Shown here piece by piece: positions 22,616-32,118 of a stretch of 64,000 nucleotides of DNA. The translations under genes were made by a program, and so were the position numbers. This DNA is from Sphingomonas sp. (GTDB lineage: Bacteria; Pseudomonadota; Alphaproteobacteria; Sphingomonadales; Sphingomonadaceae). The stretch lies in assembly GCA_025356055.1 (NCBI GenBank), contig JANXUU010000145.1:1-64000 (forward strand). Reading direction: 5' to 3'. Positions within the stretch are counted from its first letter, which is position 1. Each line of letters opens with the position of its first letter. The notes below the pieces were generated by a model. It saw nothing but the letters and a program-made list of their open reading frames with translations. It made no database searches and was not told the origin of the DNA.

Positions 22616-23351
22616 GAGCTTCCTCGGTGGCGCGGATCGCGAGCGGCGTGCCGACATCGAACCACAAGCCCTGGTGGACAGCGCCGTATAGCCGGCTCTC
22701 GGCGATCGCGCGGTCCCACAAGATGTTGGTCGAGAAGGGCCCGGCGGGCGCATTGTCCAGCAGGCGCTTGGCGACGATCTGGATCCCGGTAAAGACGAAT
22801 GGGGCGATGCGCGCTTTCCCGCGCCGACGAAGCGCGCCGACCGGGTCCATGTGAAAGTCGCCAAGTCCTGAGTGATTGCCAGCCCGGGCGTGCGGAACGA
22901 GCAGCAGGAGCGCGTCCATCTTGCTCGAATCCCACTGCGACGCGAGGAGGCGAAGCGTGTCGGCCGGGCCGTCGATCCACAAGTTGTCGCTGTTGACCGC
23001 AAGGAACGGGTCGCAGTCGATCAGGGGAGCAGCCTTGACCAATCCTCCTCCGGTTTCCAGCAGCAGATCGCGCTCATCGGAAATGGCGATGTCGAGTTCG
23101 GAACGGTTGCGCAGATGGGCTTCAAGTGCGTCGGGTAGATAGTGGACATTGACGACGGCGCGCTGGACTCCGGCCGAGATCAGGCGGTCGAGGACATGGT
23201 CGAGCAAGGGCTTGCCGGCGACTTCGACGAGCGGTTTGGGGCGGGTTGCGGTGAGCGGGCGCATACGCTTGCCGAGGCCGGCGGCCATGATCATTGCAGT
23301 GCGCGGCACGTCCGCAGCGATATCGGCGCGAAGGTTGAAAGCGCGTGTCAT
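22602..23351 (-). CDS. murU: Nucleotidyltransferase, probable N-acetylmuramate-1-P uridylyltransferase (MurU-like)
   Basis: AMIMAAGLGKRMRPLTATRPKPLVEVAGKPLLDH signature; ATGA overlap with the downstream-neighbour kinase gene. Confidence 0.8.
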   Translation of the reverse strand: MTRAFNLRADIAADVPRTAMIMAAGLGKRMRPLTATRPKPLVEVAGKPLLDHVLDRLISAGVQRAVVNVHYLPDALEAHLRNRSELDIAISDERDLLLETGGGLVKAAPLIDCDPFLAVNSDNLWIDGPADTLRLLASQWDSSKMDALLLLVPHARAGNHSGLGDFHMDPVGALRRRGKARIAPFVFTGIQIVAKRLLDNAPAGPFSTNILWDRAIAESRLYGAVHQGLWFDVGTPLAIRATEEALAQG

Positions 23352-24364
23352 CCCCACGCCTCGGGCTGGCGCTTAGCCGGGGGGACGTTGACGTCAAACC
23401 AGTCGCGAACGAGTTTGAACGACGGGTGCGCCAGATCGCGTTCGAGGAGGCCCCACATGCGTTGCTGGAAATCCATGTAGTGGGGCTTGCCGTCGCGCTT
23501 CCACAGGCGGGTGAAGACGCCGATGATGCGCGTGTTGCGTTGGGCGGCGAGCCCCCAATAGGCAATCTCGAAGGCTTTTCCGGCGCCCGTGGCGGCGATG
23601 TAGCGATCAATCATTTGGCGCTCGATCGACGGCGTGACGTCGCGGCGGGCGTCTTCGAGGACGGAGCAGAGATCATAGGCGGGATGGCCGGCGAGCGCGT
23701 CCTGGAAATCGAGCAGGCCGAAATGGTCGATGCCTTCGCGCCCGGTGAGGAGCATGATGTTTTCGGCGTGATAATCACGAAGGACGGTCACGGGCCCAAG
23801 GCCATCCGCTGCGATTGGGGCGAGCGCGGCGCGCCAAACGTCGCGAAATTCGTCGCGGTCGATCGTGAGGTCGGTCGCCTGGGCGTACCAGTCGGGGAAG
23901 AGCATGATCTCGTCGAGCCACTCGTCGAGGCCGTGGGGCCTGAGTCCATCCATCGGCGCGTGACGGTGGAGGTGGACGAGGACGTCTGTGGCGAGCGCGT
24001 AAAGCTCGGCCTCGCGGTGCGGCGCGGCGTCGAGCGTTTCGCGCAACCGGGAATCGCCGAAGTCCCCGAGGAGCAGGAGCCCGGCGGCGAGATCGCGCGC
24101 CAGGATCGGCGGCGGGGTCAGGCCGACTTGCCCGAGCCAGTCGGCGACTGCGGCAAAGGGGCGCGGGTCCTCATCCGGCGGGGGGGCGTCCATCAGCACC
24201 GCAGTGCGGTCGTTGCCGACGACTCGGAAGTAGCGGCGGAACGAGGCGTCCCCGGCAAGCGGCTCGATGCGCGCCCCGCCCCAGCCGTTCGCGGCGAGGA
24301 ATTCGGGTGCGGCGGCGGGCGGGATCATTAGGGAAAGTGGGGCAGCGGCCATCGCCCCTCCCAT
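23348..24364 (-). CDS. amgK: Aminoglycoside-phosphotransferase-family sugar kinase (AmgK-like)
   Basis: LRDYHAENIMLL and GLLDFQDALAGHPAYDL motifs; adjacent to murU and tsaE. Start could be internal. Confidence 0.8.
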   Translation of the reverse strand: MGGAMAAAPLSLMIPPAAAPEFLAANGWGGARIEPLAGDASFRRYFRVVGNDRTAVLMDAPPPDEDPRPFAAVADWLGQVGLTPPPILARDLAAGLLLLGDFGDSRLRETLDAAPHREAELYALATDVLVHLHRHAPMDGLRPHGLDEWLDEIMLFPDWYAQATDLTIDRDEFRDVWRAALAPIAADGLGPVTVLRDYHAENIMLLTGREGIDHFGLLDFQDALAGHPAYDLCSVLEDARRDVTPSIERQMIDRYIAATGAGKAFEIAYWGLAAQRNTRIIGVFTRLWKRDGKPHYMDFQQRMWGLLERDLAHPSFKLVRDWFDVNVPPAKRQPEAWG

Positions 24365-24771
24365 GACGGCGGGACTTTCGCTGTCAAGCGCCGGCTCGTG
24401 CTGTCGAGCGGTTCGAGCGACAAAGCGAGCGCATCAGGCCATGCGCCAGAAGCGTGCTCGGGCCACTCGACGATCAGCGCCCCATCCGAGCGGATTTCGT
24501 CGAGGCCAAGTTCGATGAGTTCGGACGGTCGGTCGATACGATAGAGGTCGGCATGCCATACGGGGAGTGTGAGGTGGTCGTATGGCTGGACCAGCGCGAA
24601 GCTCGGGCTTGGCACTTCTCCTGATTCACCGAGTGCATGGAGCAGCGCGCGCGCGAGGGTCGTCTTGCCGGCACCAAGCGGGCCCGATAGGGTGACGACG
24701 TCGTTCGGGCGGAGGGCGGCGGCGAGGGCGGCTCCAAAAGCTTGAGTGACGGCTTCGTCGGCGAGGATCAT
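24328..24771 (-). CDS. tsaE: tRNA threonylcarbamoyladenosine biosynthesis ATPase TsaE
   Basis: SGPLGAGKTTLARALLHALG and HADLYRI motifs, 147 aa. Confidence 0.93.
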   Translation of the reverse strand: MILADEAVTQAFGAALAAALRPNDVVTLSGPLGAGKTTLARALLHALGESGEVPSPSFALVQPYDHLTLPVWHADLYRIDRPSELIELGLDEIRSDGALIVEWPEHASGAWPDALALSLEPLDSTSRRLTAKVPPSWEGRWPLPHFP

Positions 24772-27164
24772 CTGGCCGGTGCGGGAGCGGGTGTAGGAAC
24801 GGATGGCGTGCGGGGGATGGTCAGGGTAACCGCGGTGCCCTGCCCTGGCTTTGAGACAAGTTCGACAGTCCCGCCATGCGCCTCGATGAACTGACGGGTG
24901 AGCGGCAGGCCAAGCCCGAGCGCCGCCTCGCCGCGCGCGCCGCCGCCGATGCGATGAAAGCGCGAAAAGACTCGTGCCTGGTCGTCGGGCTCGATCCCCG
25001 GGCCATTGTCCGCGACGGTGACGATTGCTTCAAGATCATTGCCACCGGCGCGAAATCCGATGTGACCGCCGCGTTCGGTGTAGGCGACGGCGTTGCGAAG
25101 GACGTGCTCGAGGCTTTCGCGCAGGCGGCGGGTGTCGCCGACGACGATTCCGGTCGAGTGCTCGATGGTGACGTCGAGCGTCTGGTCCTTGTCGAAGAGA
25201 CGTGACTGGATCGTCTCGAGCGCGGCACGGCACAGGCCGGACAAATCGACCCGGTCGGCCTCGATCGCGACGCCGCTGGTGTCGCCCTGGGTGAGGTCGA
25301 GGACATCGTTGATGAGTTTGGACAATCGCTCGACCGATTCGAGAATTGCCGAGACATAGTCGGAGGCGGCGGGCGCTAATTCGCCAGCATATCCGGCGGC
25401 GAGCATCTCGGCAAACCCGCCGATCGAGGTCAGTGGAGTACGCAGCTCATAGCTCATGTTGGCGACGAAGTCGGTCTTGACGCGGTCTGCCTCTTCGAGC
25501 GCGGTGGTGCGTTCGCGCAAGGCCTCCTCGATGCGGGTGGAATCGGTGACGTCGACCATGGTGAAGAGCGCGTTGCCGTCGGGCAGTGGCACCGCGGCCA
25601 TTTCGAAGTGGCGGCCGTCGGTCAGGCTGACCCGGCCCCTGCCCTGCTGCCGGCCCGAAGTCGCGGCGCGGACGAGCTCGCGAATCTGTGCAGCGAGGGT
25701 CGGGTTGGTGAGTTTTTTGGCGAGGGCTGGAACAAGCTCGTCGATGCGCGGATGTTCGGCGAGCCAGGTTTCGTCGAGGTTCCACAAGCTGCAGAAGCGG
25801 CGGTTCCACAGATAGAGGCGCCCGTCGCCCGCGAACACGCTGATCGCCTCGAACAGATTATCGAAGGTCGCCGCGCGTACGCGAAGCAGCGTGTCGCGGG
25901 CGGAAGAAAGGCGGACCTGCTCGGTGCGGTCCTCGAGGATCAGGCGAAGACCGCCGTCGGGGAGCGGCTGGCCGACGACGCGCAAATGATCGCCGTTGGT
26001 CAGGATCCAGTCCTCCTCGATGATCTCATCGGGCGAGGTAAACCAGCCGCGGCGCTCCTCCTTCCACTGAGGGAAATCGCGCACTTCGGGGGTACGGTTC
26101 TTCTCACGCATGCGCTCGAGCAGGCGGTCGAATTCGGGGCCTTCACCAAGCCAGTCGGTATCGATCTGGGTCATGATCGCGAACGGCTGGTTAAAGAAGC
26201 TCAGGTGACGGTCGACGTCGAACTGGGCGGTGCCTGCCGTCATGCGGTCGGCAAGATCGCGTTGCGACTGGATGTTGCGGGCGAGCTCGAAGCGCGCGTC
26301 CTCGAGCTCCTGGATATCGACAGCAAACCCGGCAACCGCGCCCGTGATGAGGGGCACGTCGACGAGGCGGAGCATGCGTCGCTCGCCGCCAATGGTCGCA
26401 GGGGCGTTGCGCGACCAGGCCTTACCCTCGCTCATGGCGCGGACAGCGCCATCACGAGCGGCAGCGGGTTCGGTCAGCTCAACCCCGCGCGCGATGACAT
26501 CGGCGGCGTCCTGACCCTCCACCGCGTGGACATAGGCGGCGTTGACGAGGCCGAGGCGATGGTCGGGACCGCGGTACCACATCGGGAAAGGCGCGTTTTC
26601 GATCAGGTGAGTTAGCGCGTCGAGTGCGCCCTCGGTCTGCGACAGACGGCGAGCGAGGCCAGCACGCTGGGCAAAGTCGGCGGTGGCGTCGCTCATCCAG
26701 AGGAGGGTTGCAGTCGGTGGCAGCGGCGCGGGTGCGGGGCCGCCAACGAGATCGAACACCCTGTCCGAAGCGGCAGCGCGGACGCGTGCCGTGAAGGGCT
26801 GGGCACCGAGCATCGAGGTCGCGAGCGCAACGTCGAGCTCGGCGAGATCGCCGATTACAAGGCCGTGGTCCTCGCCGGCAAGATCGTCGAGGCGCGCGGT
26901 TTTCGCGTCGAGGCCAAGGTCGCGGGCGAGTTGCGGGTCGAGCTCGATGCGGCGATCGGCGTGGACGAGAAGGGGGCGCGCGGGCGTCCTGGCGAGCAGC
27001 GCGCCGCCGGTTCTGGCAGCTGCGATGACGGCATTGGCGCGGCGGATGCGACGCTCGGCAACGAGGGTCAAGGCCAGCGCGATGGCGAGCCAAGCGGCGG
27101 CAATTGTGACGAGGATCGCAGTCGTCGCGGCGCTGTTCATCTGCATTGCGCCGCTGAGCCCCAC
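24768..27164 (-). CDS. divL: PAS-domain sensor kinase of DivL type (Tyr in H-box); start may be internal (27140/27146)
   Basis: N-terminal TM, PAS regions, HisKA/HATPase; H-box reads FVANMSYELRTPLTSIGGFAEM (codon TAT), ATPase NGPGIEPDD and GLGLPL. Confidence 0.82.
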   Translation of the reverse strand: MGLSGAMQMNSAATTAILVTIAAAWLAIALALTLVAERRIRRANAVIAAARTGGALLARTPARPLLVHADRRIELDPQLARDLGLDAKTARLDDLAGEDHGLVIGDLAELDVALATSMLGAQPFTARVRAAASDRVFDLVGGPAPAPLPPTATLLWMSDATADFAQRAGLARRLSQTEGALDALTHLIENAPFPMWYRGPDHRLGLVNAAYVHAVEGQDAADVIARGVELTEPAAARDGAVRAMSEGKAWSRNAPATIGGERRMLRLVDVPLITGAVAGFAVDIQELEDARFELARNIQSQRDLADRMTAGTAQFDVDRHLSFFNQPFAIMTQIDTDWLGEGPEFDRLLERMREKNRTPEVRDFPQWKEERRGWFTSPDEIIEEDWILTNGDHLRVVGQPLPDGGLRLILEDRTEQVRLSSARDTLLRVRAATFDNLFEAISVFAGDGRLYLWNRRFCSLWNLDETWLAEHPRIDELVPALAKKLTNPTLAAQIRELVRAATSGRQQGRGRVSLTDGRHFEMAAVPLPDGNALFTMVDVTDSTRIEEALRERTTALEEADRVKTDFVANMSYELRTPLTSIGGFAEMLAAGYAGELAPAASDYVSAILESVERLSKLINDVLDLTQGDTSGVAIEADRVDLSGLCRAALETIQSRLFDKDQTLDVTIEHSTGIVVGDTRRLRESLEHVLRNAVAYTERGGHIGFRAGGNDLEAIVTVADNGPGIEPDDQARVFSRFHRIGGGARGEAALGLGLPLTRQFIEAHGGTVELVSKPGQGTAVTLTIPRTPSVPTPAPAPAR

Positions 27165-27187
27165 GTCATCGGTCGATCATAGGAGCG

Positions 27188-27230
27188 TGCGCCTCAAAGA
27201 AAAAGGGCCGCCCCGAAGGACGGCCCCAGT
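27188..27230 (-). terminator. Probable Rho-independent terminator of the TonB-receptor pseudogene
   Basis: Minus strand: GGGGCCGTCC-TTCG-GGGCGGCCC followed by TTTTTCTTT. Confidence 0.7.
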
Positions 27231-27251
27231 TCCTGATCGACATTCGTCGCC

Positions 27252-28055
27252 TTAGAAATCGAATTTCGCGCCGCGTACATGTACCGCCCGAACGGATTGT
27301 ATGGATTTCCACTCTAGTTTCCGACGAGGCCGAACGGAGGCTCCTTGTTGAGCAGATTGTCCACACCGACATAAAACTGGAATTTCTTGGTGGCGTCGAA
27401 GGTTACTTTCACGGCGTGATACAATGCTGAGGGATAGTATATCTCCGATGTGACATCAGCATTCTGCGGCGGGCGGCCTTCGAACGAAAATAATCTTCAT
27501 AAGCCCAATTACCTTTAACAAACGAGGTCGTATTAACGTAATCGCGTGCTGCTTGGCTTGGAACGCCGTTGCCGAACATGTTGATTGGAACGCATCGTGG
27601 ATCGGTGACGGCTGAAAGATTAATTCGGCATACGATTTGGCCAGAGCTGTTACGAACAGCGTCCGTTGCATTCAGGAAGCTTGCTTCGTTGTCATTGATA
27701 TCGAAAGTTTGAAGATCATTTTTTTTCGGTCTGTTTCGTCTTCACATGGCCATAGTTTAGCGAGACTTCCTAGTTTCAGTCGCCGTTGAAGGTTCCAGTC
27801 ACACCACGGACGATGTGATACGTATCGCGCCGAATAATCTCGGAACGACCACCAAAATCGATTTTGAAACGCGCGAGGCGAATTGTTTCTGTGGAGGTCG
27901 AACCGCCATTGCATCGTCCGATGCTTTGCAAAGCCGCGATATTCTGCGCACTGAGGAATCGATTATCGCAACGAATGCCACGACCCCCTAGTCGGGTTTT
28001 CGGTCCGAAAAACTGTGGGAAAGTACCTTGGAAGAAGGAAGGTTGGCCTTGCTGC
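27252..28055 (-). pseudogene. TonB-dependent receptor remnant
   Basis: Fragments LQQGQPSFFQGTFPQFFGPKTRLGGRGIRCDNRFLSAQNIAALQSIGRCNGGSTSTETIRLARFKIDFGGRSEIIRRDTYHIVRGVTGTFNGD*N*EVSLNYGHVKTKQTEK, FDINDNEASFLNATDAVRNSSGQIVCR..CVPINMFGNGVPSQAARDYVNTTSFVKG, VKVTFDATKKFQFYVGVDNLLNKEPPFGL; nonsense codons and missing N-terminal and central parts. Confidence 0.88.
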
Positions 28056-28449
28056 AGCGTAGCCGAGCGCTACGAGCCAGCTTGAAGCGCCCCTGCCATG
28101 AGCAATGGCGCGCCGAACGTCGATCGTTCCGGTCATTGCACCCAGCCCGATGAACTGAAACGTGTCTTGACGGCCGAAATCTTGCAAACGGAGCACGAAG
28201 TCGCAACCGGGCTCGTTCGGACCGCCGTTGAGGAAGGGCGCATCGGGCGCGCCGAACGGATCGACGTCGAGTTGCTTCAACAGATCGCGAAAGCGAATCC
28301 CCAAGCGGACATGGCCACGCTGATACCGACCGCGCCATGGTTGTCGTGCACCGCGATCGCGATCCCCGCGCGCTCGAACCGCGGGTCGGCCATTCCCGGC
28401 ATGGCGAGGAGCAGCTTGCCCGACAGGAACCGCGGTTGATCGGTCATCA
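28050..28449 (-). pseudogene. yqgE: Truncated, frameshifted YqgE/AlgH-family (UPF0301) gene
   Basis: MTDQPRFLSGKLLLAMPGMADPRFERAGIAIAVHDNHGAVGISV, then in another frame GHVRLGIRFRDLLKQLDVDPFGAPDAPFLNGGP..GTIDVRRAIAHGRGASSWLVALGYA, then homology ends. Confidence 0.87.
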
Positions 28450-28542
28450 CGGGTAGAATGTTCGCGCAACGATTTGAGTGCAAGCCTTGAGACTGTCATG
28501 CCTCGCGCCTACGTCCCGCTTCATCCCTATTGGAGAATTATC

Positions 28543-29022
28543 ATGGCAATCAATGTCGGCGATCGCCTTCCGTCCGTTCCGCTCACGCTTGCGACCGCCG
28601 ATGGGCCGCAGCCGACGACCAGCGACGAGTTCTTCAAGGGCAAGCGGATCGCGCTATTCGCGGTGCCCGGGGCCTTTACTCCGACCTGCTCGGCGCGGCA
28701 CCTGCCGTCGTATGTCGACAAGGCGGGCGAGCTGAAGGCCAAGGGGATCGACGAGATTGTCGGCACCTCTGTCAACGACGCGTTCGTGATGAGCGCCTGG
28801 AATCAGCATCAAGGGAGCGAGGATCTCAAGATGCTCGCCGACGGCAATGGCGAGTTTGCGAAAGCGGTCGGGCTGACGATGGACGGATCGAAGTTCGGTA
28901 TGGGCGAGCGCAGCCAGCGCTATTCGATGGTCGTCAATGACGGCGTCGTCGAGCAGCTCAATGTCGAAGCGCCGGGCGAGTATAAGGCGTCGAGCGCTGA
29001 ACATATGCTCGAGCAACTGTAA
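28543..29022 (+). CDS. Peroxiredoxin (redoxin family, glutaredoxin-type)
   Basis: GKRIALFAVPGAFTPTCSARHLPSYVDKAGELKAKGIDEIVGTSVNDAFVMSAW. Confidence 0.93.
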   Translation: MAINVGDRLPSVPLTLATADGPQPTTSDEFFKGKRIALFAVPGAFTPTCSARHLPSYVDKAGELKAKGIDEIVGTSVNDAFVMSAWNQHQGSEDLKMLADGNGEFAKAVGLTMDGSKFGMGERSQRYSMVVNDGVVEQLNVEAPGEYKASSAEHMLEQL

Positions 29023-29122
29023 GCAAGAAACCATGGCGGCCGGGTGATCGAACACCCGGCCGCTGAACCCCTTGGCCAGCCGTGCGTTGTACCCCCGCAC
29101 ATCCAGTTCAAGGAGTATTTCG

Positions 29123-29680
29123 ATGGCCACTACGACTCGCGGAACCCCCCGCGGCACCACCAAGCGCTCGACCGAAACGCGCACCCGCAAGCCTGCCGCT
29201 CGATCAACGAGCAGCAAAGCATCCGAAACGACCCTGGAATCCTTGAAGGACGTCGCGGGCGGATATGCGGGCAGCTTTATCCAGGCGGTTCGCTCGCGCC
29301 CCCTTGCCGCTGCAGCGATTGCGGCCAGTGCGGCCGGTGCCGGTACCTTCCTGTGGGCCAAGCGCGCGCTGATCGGCGAACAGGCCACTGTTGCCGGCGA
29401 GAAGCTTGGCGAGCTTGGCAAACAAGCAAGCAAACAAGCCGTCATGCTCAAGGCCAAAGCCGGCGAACAGGCGACTGCGCTTCGCGGCAAGTTCAACGAG
29501 CGCTTCTTTGCCGCCGATGAGGCGACCGGCTTCGATCCGATGTCCGAAGCCCAGCGTGCAAGCCGTTCGTCGAAGAAGACCCAGGGTCAAATCGCCGAGG
29601 AAGCGCTCAGCCTCAAGGAAATCGTCGAGATCGATCCAATGACCGCCGAACAGAGCAAGGTCGGCGCCGTGGCCTATTAA
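29123..29680 (+). CDS. Hypothetical basic/Ala-rich protein with one hydrophobic segment
   Basis: 185 aa; MATTTRGTPRGTTKRSTETRTRKPAARST..., hydrophobic PLAAAAIAASAAGAGTFLWAKRA; AGGAG-like site upstream. Confidence 0.7.
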   Translation: MATTTRGTPRGTTKRSTETRTRKPAARSTSSKASETTLESLKDVAGGYAGSFIQAVRSRPLAAAAIAASAAGAGTFLWAKRALIGEQATVAGEKLGELGKQASKQAVMLKAKAGEQATALRGKFNERFFAADEATGFDPMSEAQRASRSSKKTQGQIAEEALSLKEIVEIDPMTAEQSKVGAVAY

Positions 29681-29737
29681 GTGCTTGGATGTCGCTGAAC
29701 GTGGAGGGCGTGGGCTTTGGTCCGCGCCCTTTCCGTA

Positions 29738-30490
29738 TCAGGCGAGAAATGCGGCGAGCGTGTCGCCGAACGTCGGTTCGGTGACCGAACTCATGTGCGT
29801 GCCAGGAACCTCGACGTACATCGCAGCAGGGAGCGCCTCGGCGAGTCCGGGAGCCGAGCCATTGTCATGGTCGTCGGCGCCGCACAGGATCAACGTCGGC
29901 ATGATGAATTTCGCCTGCCACCCCGCGGGTGCGGGCTCGAAGCTGTGAAGCAGCGCAGTCGCGGCAAGCGGATCGACCTTCATGGTCTTCATGAACTGGA
30001 TCGCGAGCCAGTGCGGATCGCCGCGTCGCGCAATGTCGAATACGGCGATGGCGTCGAGGAAAAACTGGCTGCGGTGCGCCCAGCCGGTCAGGCCTTCGAG
30101 GCCCATCCCGCCGAGGATGGCGCGGCCAGGGGTGAGGTTTTTGCCAATGCCCTGCACAGTCGTTCGCGCGCCGAGTGAAAAGCCACCAAGATCATAGTCG
30201 CTGAGGCTAAGATGGGCGATGAACTCGATCAGGTCACGGCCGAGGATTCCGGGCGGGTAGTTCGCCGGATCGTGTGGCTTGCCAGACAGACCGTGCGCAC
30301 GCAGATCGGGCATGATGACGCGCTTGCCGGTCGCCGCGATTTTGGCCGCGTGGCCGAACTTTATCCAGTTGACGATGGCGTCGGAAAATAGACCGTGGAG
30401 GAGGATGACGGGCGCCCCCGCCCCCATTTCGCGCCAGGCGAGGTCGACGCCGTCGGACGCAGTCCAGTGGTGGATTGTCGGGTCAGTCAT
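29738..30490 (-). CDS. Alpha/beta-fold hydrolase
   Basis: PVILLHGLFSD, GFSLGARTT nucleophile elbow, PGTHMSSV. Confidence 0.88.
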   Translation of the reverse strand: MTDPTIHHWTASDGVDLAWREMGAGAPVILLHGLFSDAIVNWIKFGHAAKIAATGKRVIMPDLRAHGLSGKPHDPANYPPGILGRDLIEFIAHLSLSDYDLGGFSLGARTTVQGIGKNLTPGRAILGGMGLEGLTGWAHRSQFFLDAIAVFDIARRGDPHWLAIQFMKTMKVDPLAATALLHSFEPAPAGWQAKFIMPTLILCGADDHDNGSAPGLAEALPAAMYVEVPGTHMSSVTEPTFGDTLAAFLA

Positions 30491-30524
30491 CAGAACGACG
30501 TCAGGCGAACGGACGCACCATTCA

Positions 30525-30998
30525 TCACGGCTTGAAAGTCGGCGTCGGTGGCATCGAGACATGCTCGTGAACGATCTTCCACAAATCGCCCTCGCGCTTG
30601 AAGACATCGGTAAAGCGTGCGCTGACGGTCGGTCGGGCGGCACCTGCTGCGACGTTGAAACTCTCGATGCCCGAGCTAACGAAGGCATCCGGGCCGAGCA
30701 GCTGGATGTGGCGGCCGGAAACCTTGTAGTCGGCGGGCTTCATGCTGACAAAGCTCTTCGTCCAGCCGGTGGTGATTTTGCGGTCATCGCTCGGATCGGG
30801 GTTGCTGGCGTCGATCATCACCGCCTTGTCGTCATACTGGTTCATGATCGCGTCGAGGTTGCCAGTGGTGAAGCTTGCCTCGGCGGCCGTCGCGATCTGA
30901 CTCGCTTCGGCGTCCGTGACCGGGGCATGGCTTTCCGGCGCCTTGTTGCACCCCGAAAGCGCGCTCGCGGCTAGCACTACCGCAATGACTGTTCGCAT
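30525..30998 (-). CDS. Lipoprotein with SnoaL/DUF4440-like domain
   Basis: MRTVIAVVLAASALSGCNKA lipobox; NTF2-like C-terminus. Confidence 0.75.
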   Translation of the reverse strand: MRTVIAVVLAASALSGCNKAPESHAPVTDAEASQIATAAEASFTTGNLDAIMNQYDDKAVMIDASNPDPSDDRKITTGWTKSFVSMKPADYKVSGRHIQLLGPDAFVSSGIESFNVAAGAARPTVSARFTDVFKREGDLWKIVHEHVSMPPTPTFKP

Positions 30999-31039
30999 GA
31001 GAAAATCCTCCTGTTGAACAAGTGGGCGAGGCTAGCGGG

Positions 31040-32068
31040 TCAAGCCGCCTTCTTCAAATGCCTGCGACCGAGCAGCTCGGCGATCTGAACGGCGTTGAGC
31101 GCCGCGCCTTTGCGGAGGTTGTCACTGACGACCCAGATATTAAGGCCGTTCTCGATCGTCGGGTCCTCGCGAACGCGACTGACGAAGGTGGCATATTCGC
31201 CGACGCACTCGATCGGAGTGACGTATCCGCCGTCTTCGCGCTTGTCGACAAGCATCACGCCGGGGCTTTCGCGCAGGATCTTTTGTGCTTCCTCGGCCGA
31301 GATTTCGCGTTCGAACTCGATGTTGACGCTCTCGGAATGGCCGACAAACACGGGCACGCGCACACAGGTCGCGGTGACCTTGATCTTGGGGTCCAGGATC
31401 TTCTTGGTCTCGACGACCATCTTCCATTCCTCCTTCGTCGAGCCATCGTCGAGGAAGACGTCGATGTGGGGAATGACGTTGAACGCGATTTGCTTGGTGA
31501 ACTTGCGCGCCTCGGCGCTGTCGCCGACGAAGATGTTGCGCGACTGCTCGAACAGCTCGTCCATGCCTTCCTTGCCCGCGCCCGAGACCGACTGGTAGGT
31601 CGAGACGACGACGCGCTTGATCGTGGCCGCGTCGTGGAGCGGCTTCAAGGCGACGACCATCTGGGCGGTCGAGCAGTTGGGGTTGGCGATGATGTTCTTG
31701 CGCGTATAGCCCGAGATCGCCTGGGGGTTCACCTCGGGCACGATCAGCGGGACGTCGGGGTCCATCCGGTAGAGCGAGCTATTGTCGATCACGACGCAGC
31801 CCGCCTTGGCCGAAATCGGCGCATAGACGCGGCTGACCTCGGACCCGGCGGCGAACAGCGCCATGTCCCAGCCGACGAAATCGAAATGCTCGATATTCTG
31901 GACCTTGAGCTCTTTGCCGCTGTCGCCGAAATCGATCATCGTTCCGTGCGAGCGCGACGAGGCGACCGCGGCGACCTCGTCGGCGGGGAATTCGCGCTCG
32001 GCGAGAATGTTCAGTATCTCGCGACCGACATTGCCGGTCGCGCCGACGACGACGACGCGATAGCCCAT
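31040..32068 (-). CDS. asd: Aspartate-semialdehyde dehydrogenase
   Basis: MGYRVVVVGATGNVGREILNIL, NPNCSTAQMVVALKPLHD. Confidence 0.96.
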   Translation of the reverse strand: MGYRVVVVGATGNVGREILNILAEREFPADEVAAVASSRSHGTMIDFGDSGKELKVQNIEHFDFVGWDMALFAAGSEVSRVYAPISAKAGCVVIDNSSLYRMDPDVPLIVPEVNPQAISGYTRKNIIANPNCSTAQMVVALKPLHDAATIKRVVVSTYQSVSGAGKEGMDELFEQSRNIFVGDSAEARKFTKQIAFNVIPHIDVFLDDGSTKEEWKMVVETKKILDPKIKVTATCVRVPVFVGHSESVNIEFEREISAEEAQKILRESPGVMLVDKREDGGYVTPIECVGEYATFVSRVREDPTIENGLNIWVVSDNLRKGAALNAVQIAELLGRRHLKKAA

Positions 32069-32118
32069 TTTCTTCCCTTCAATGTGCCGCCGCCGATATG
32101 GGACGCAATCGCGGTTGT

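Noticed and set aside
29123-29680. Phasin or histone-like identity for the basic protein
   Set aside because: Composition is suggestive only; no diagnostic motif, so left as hypothetical.
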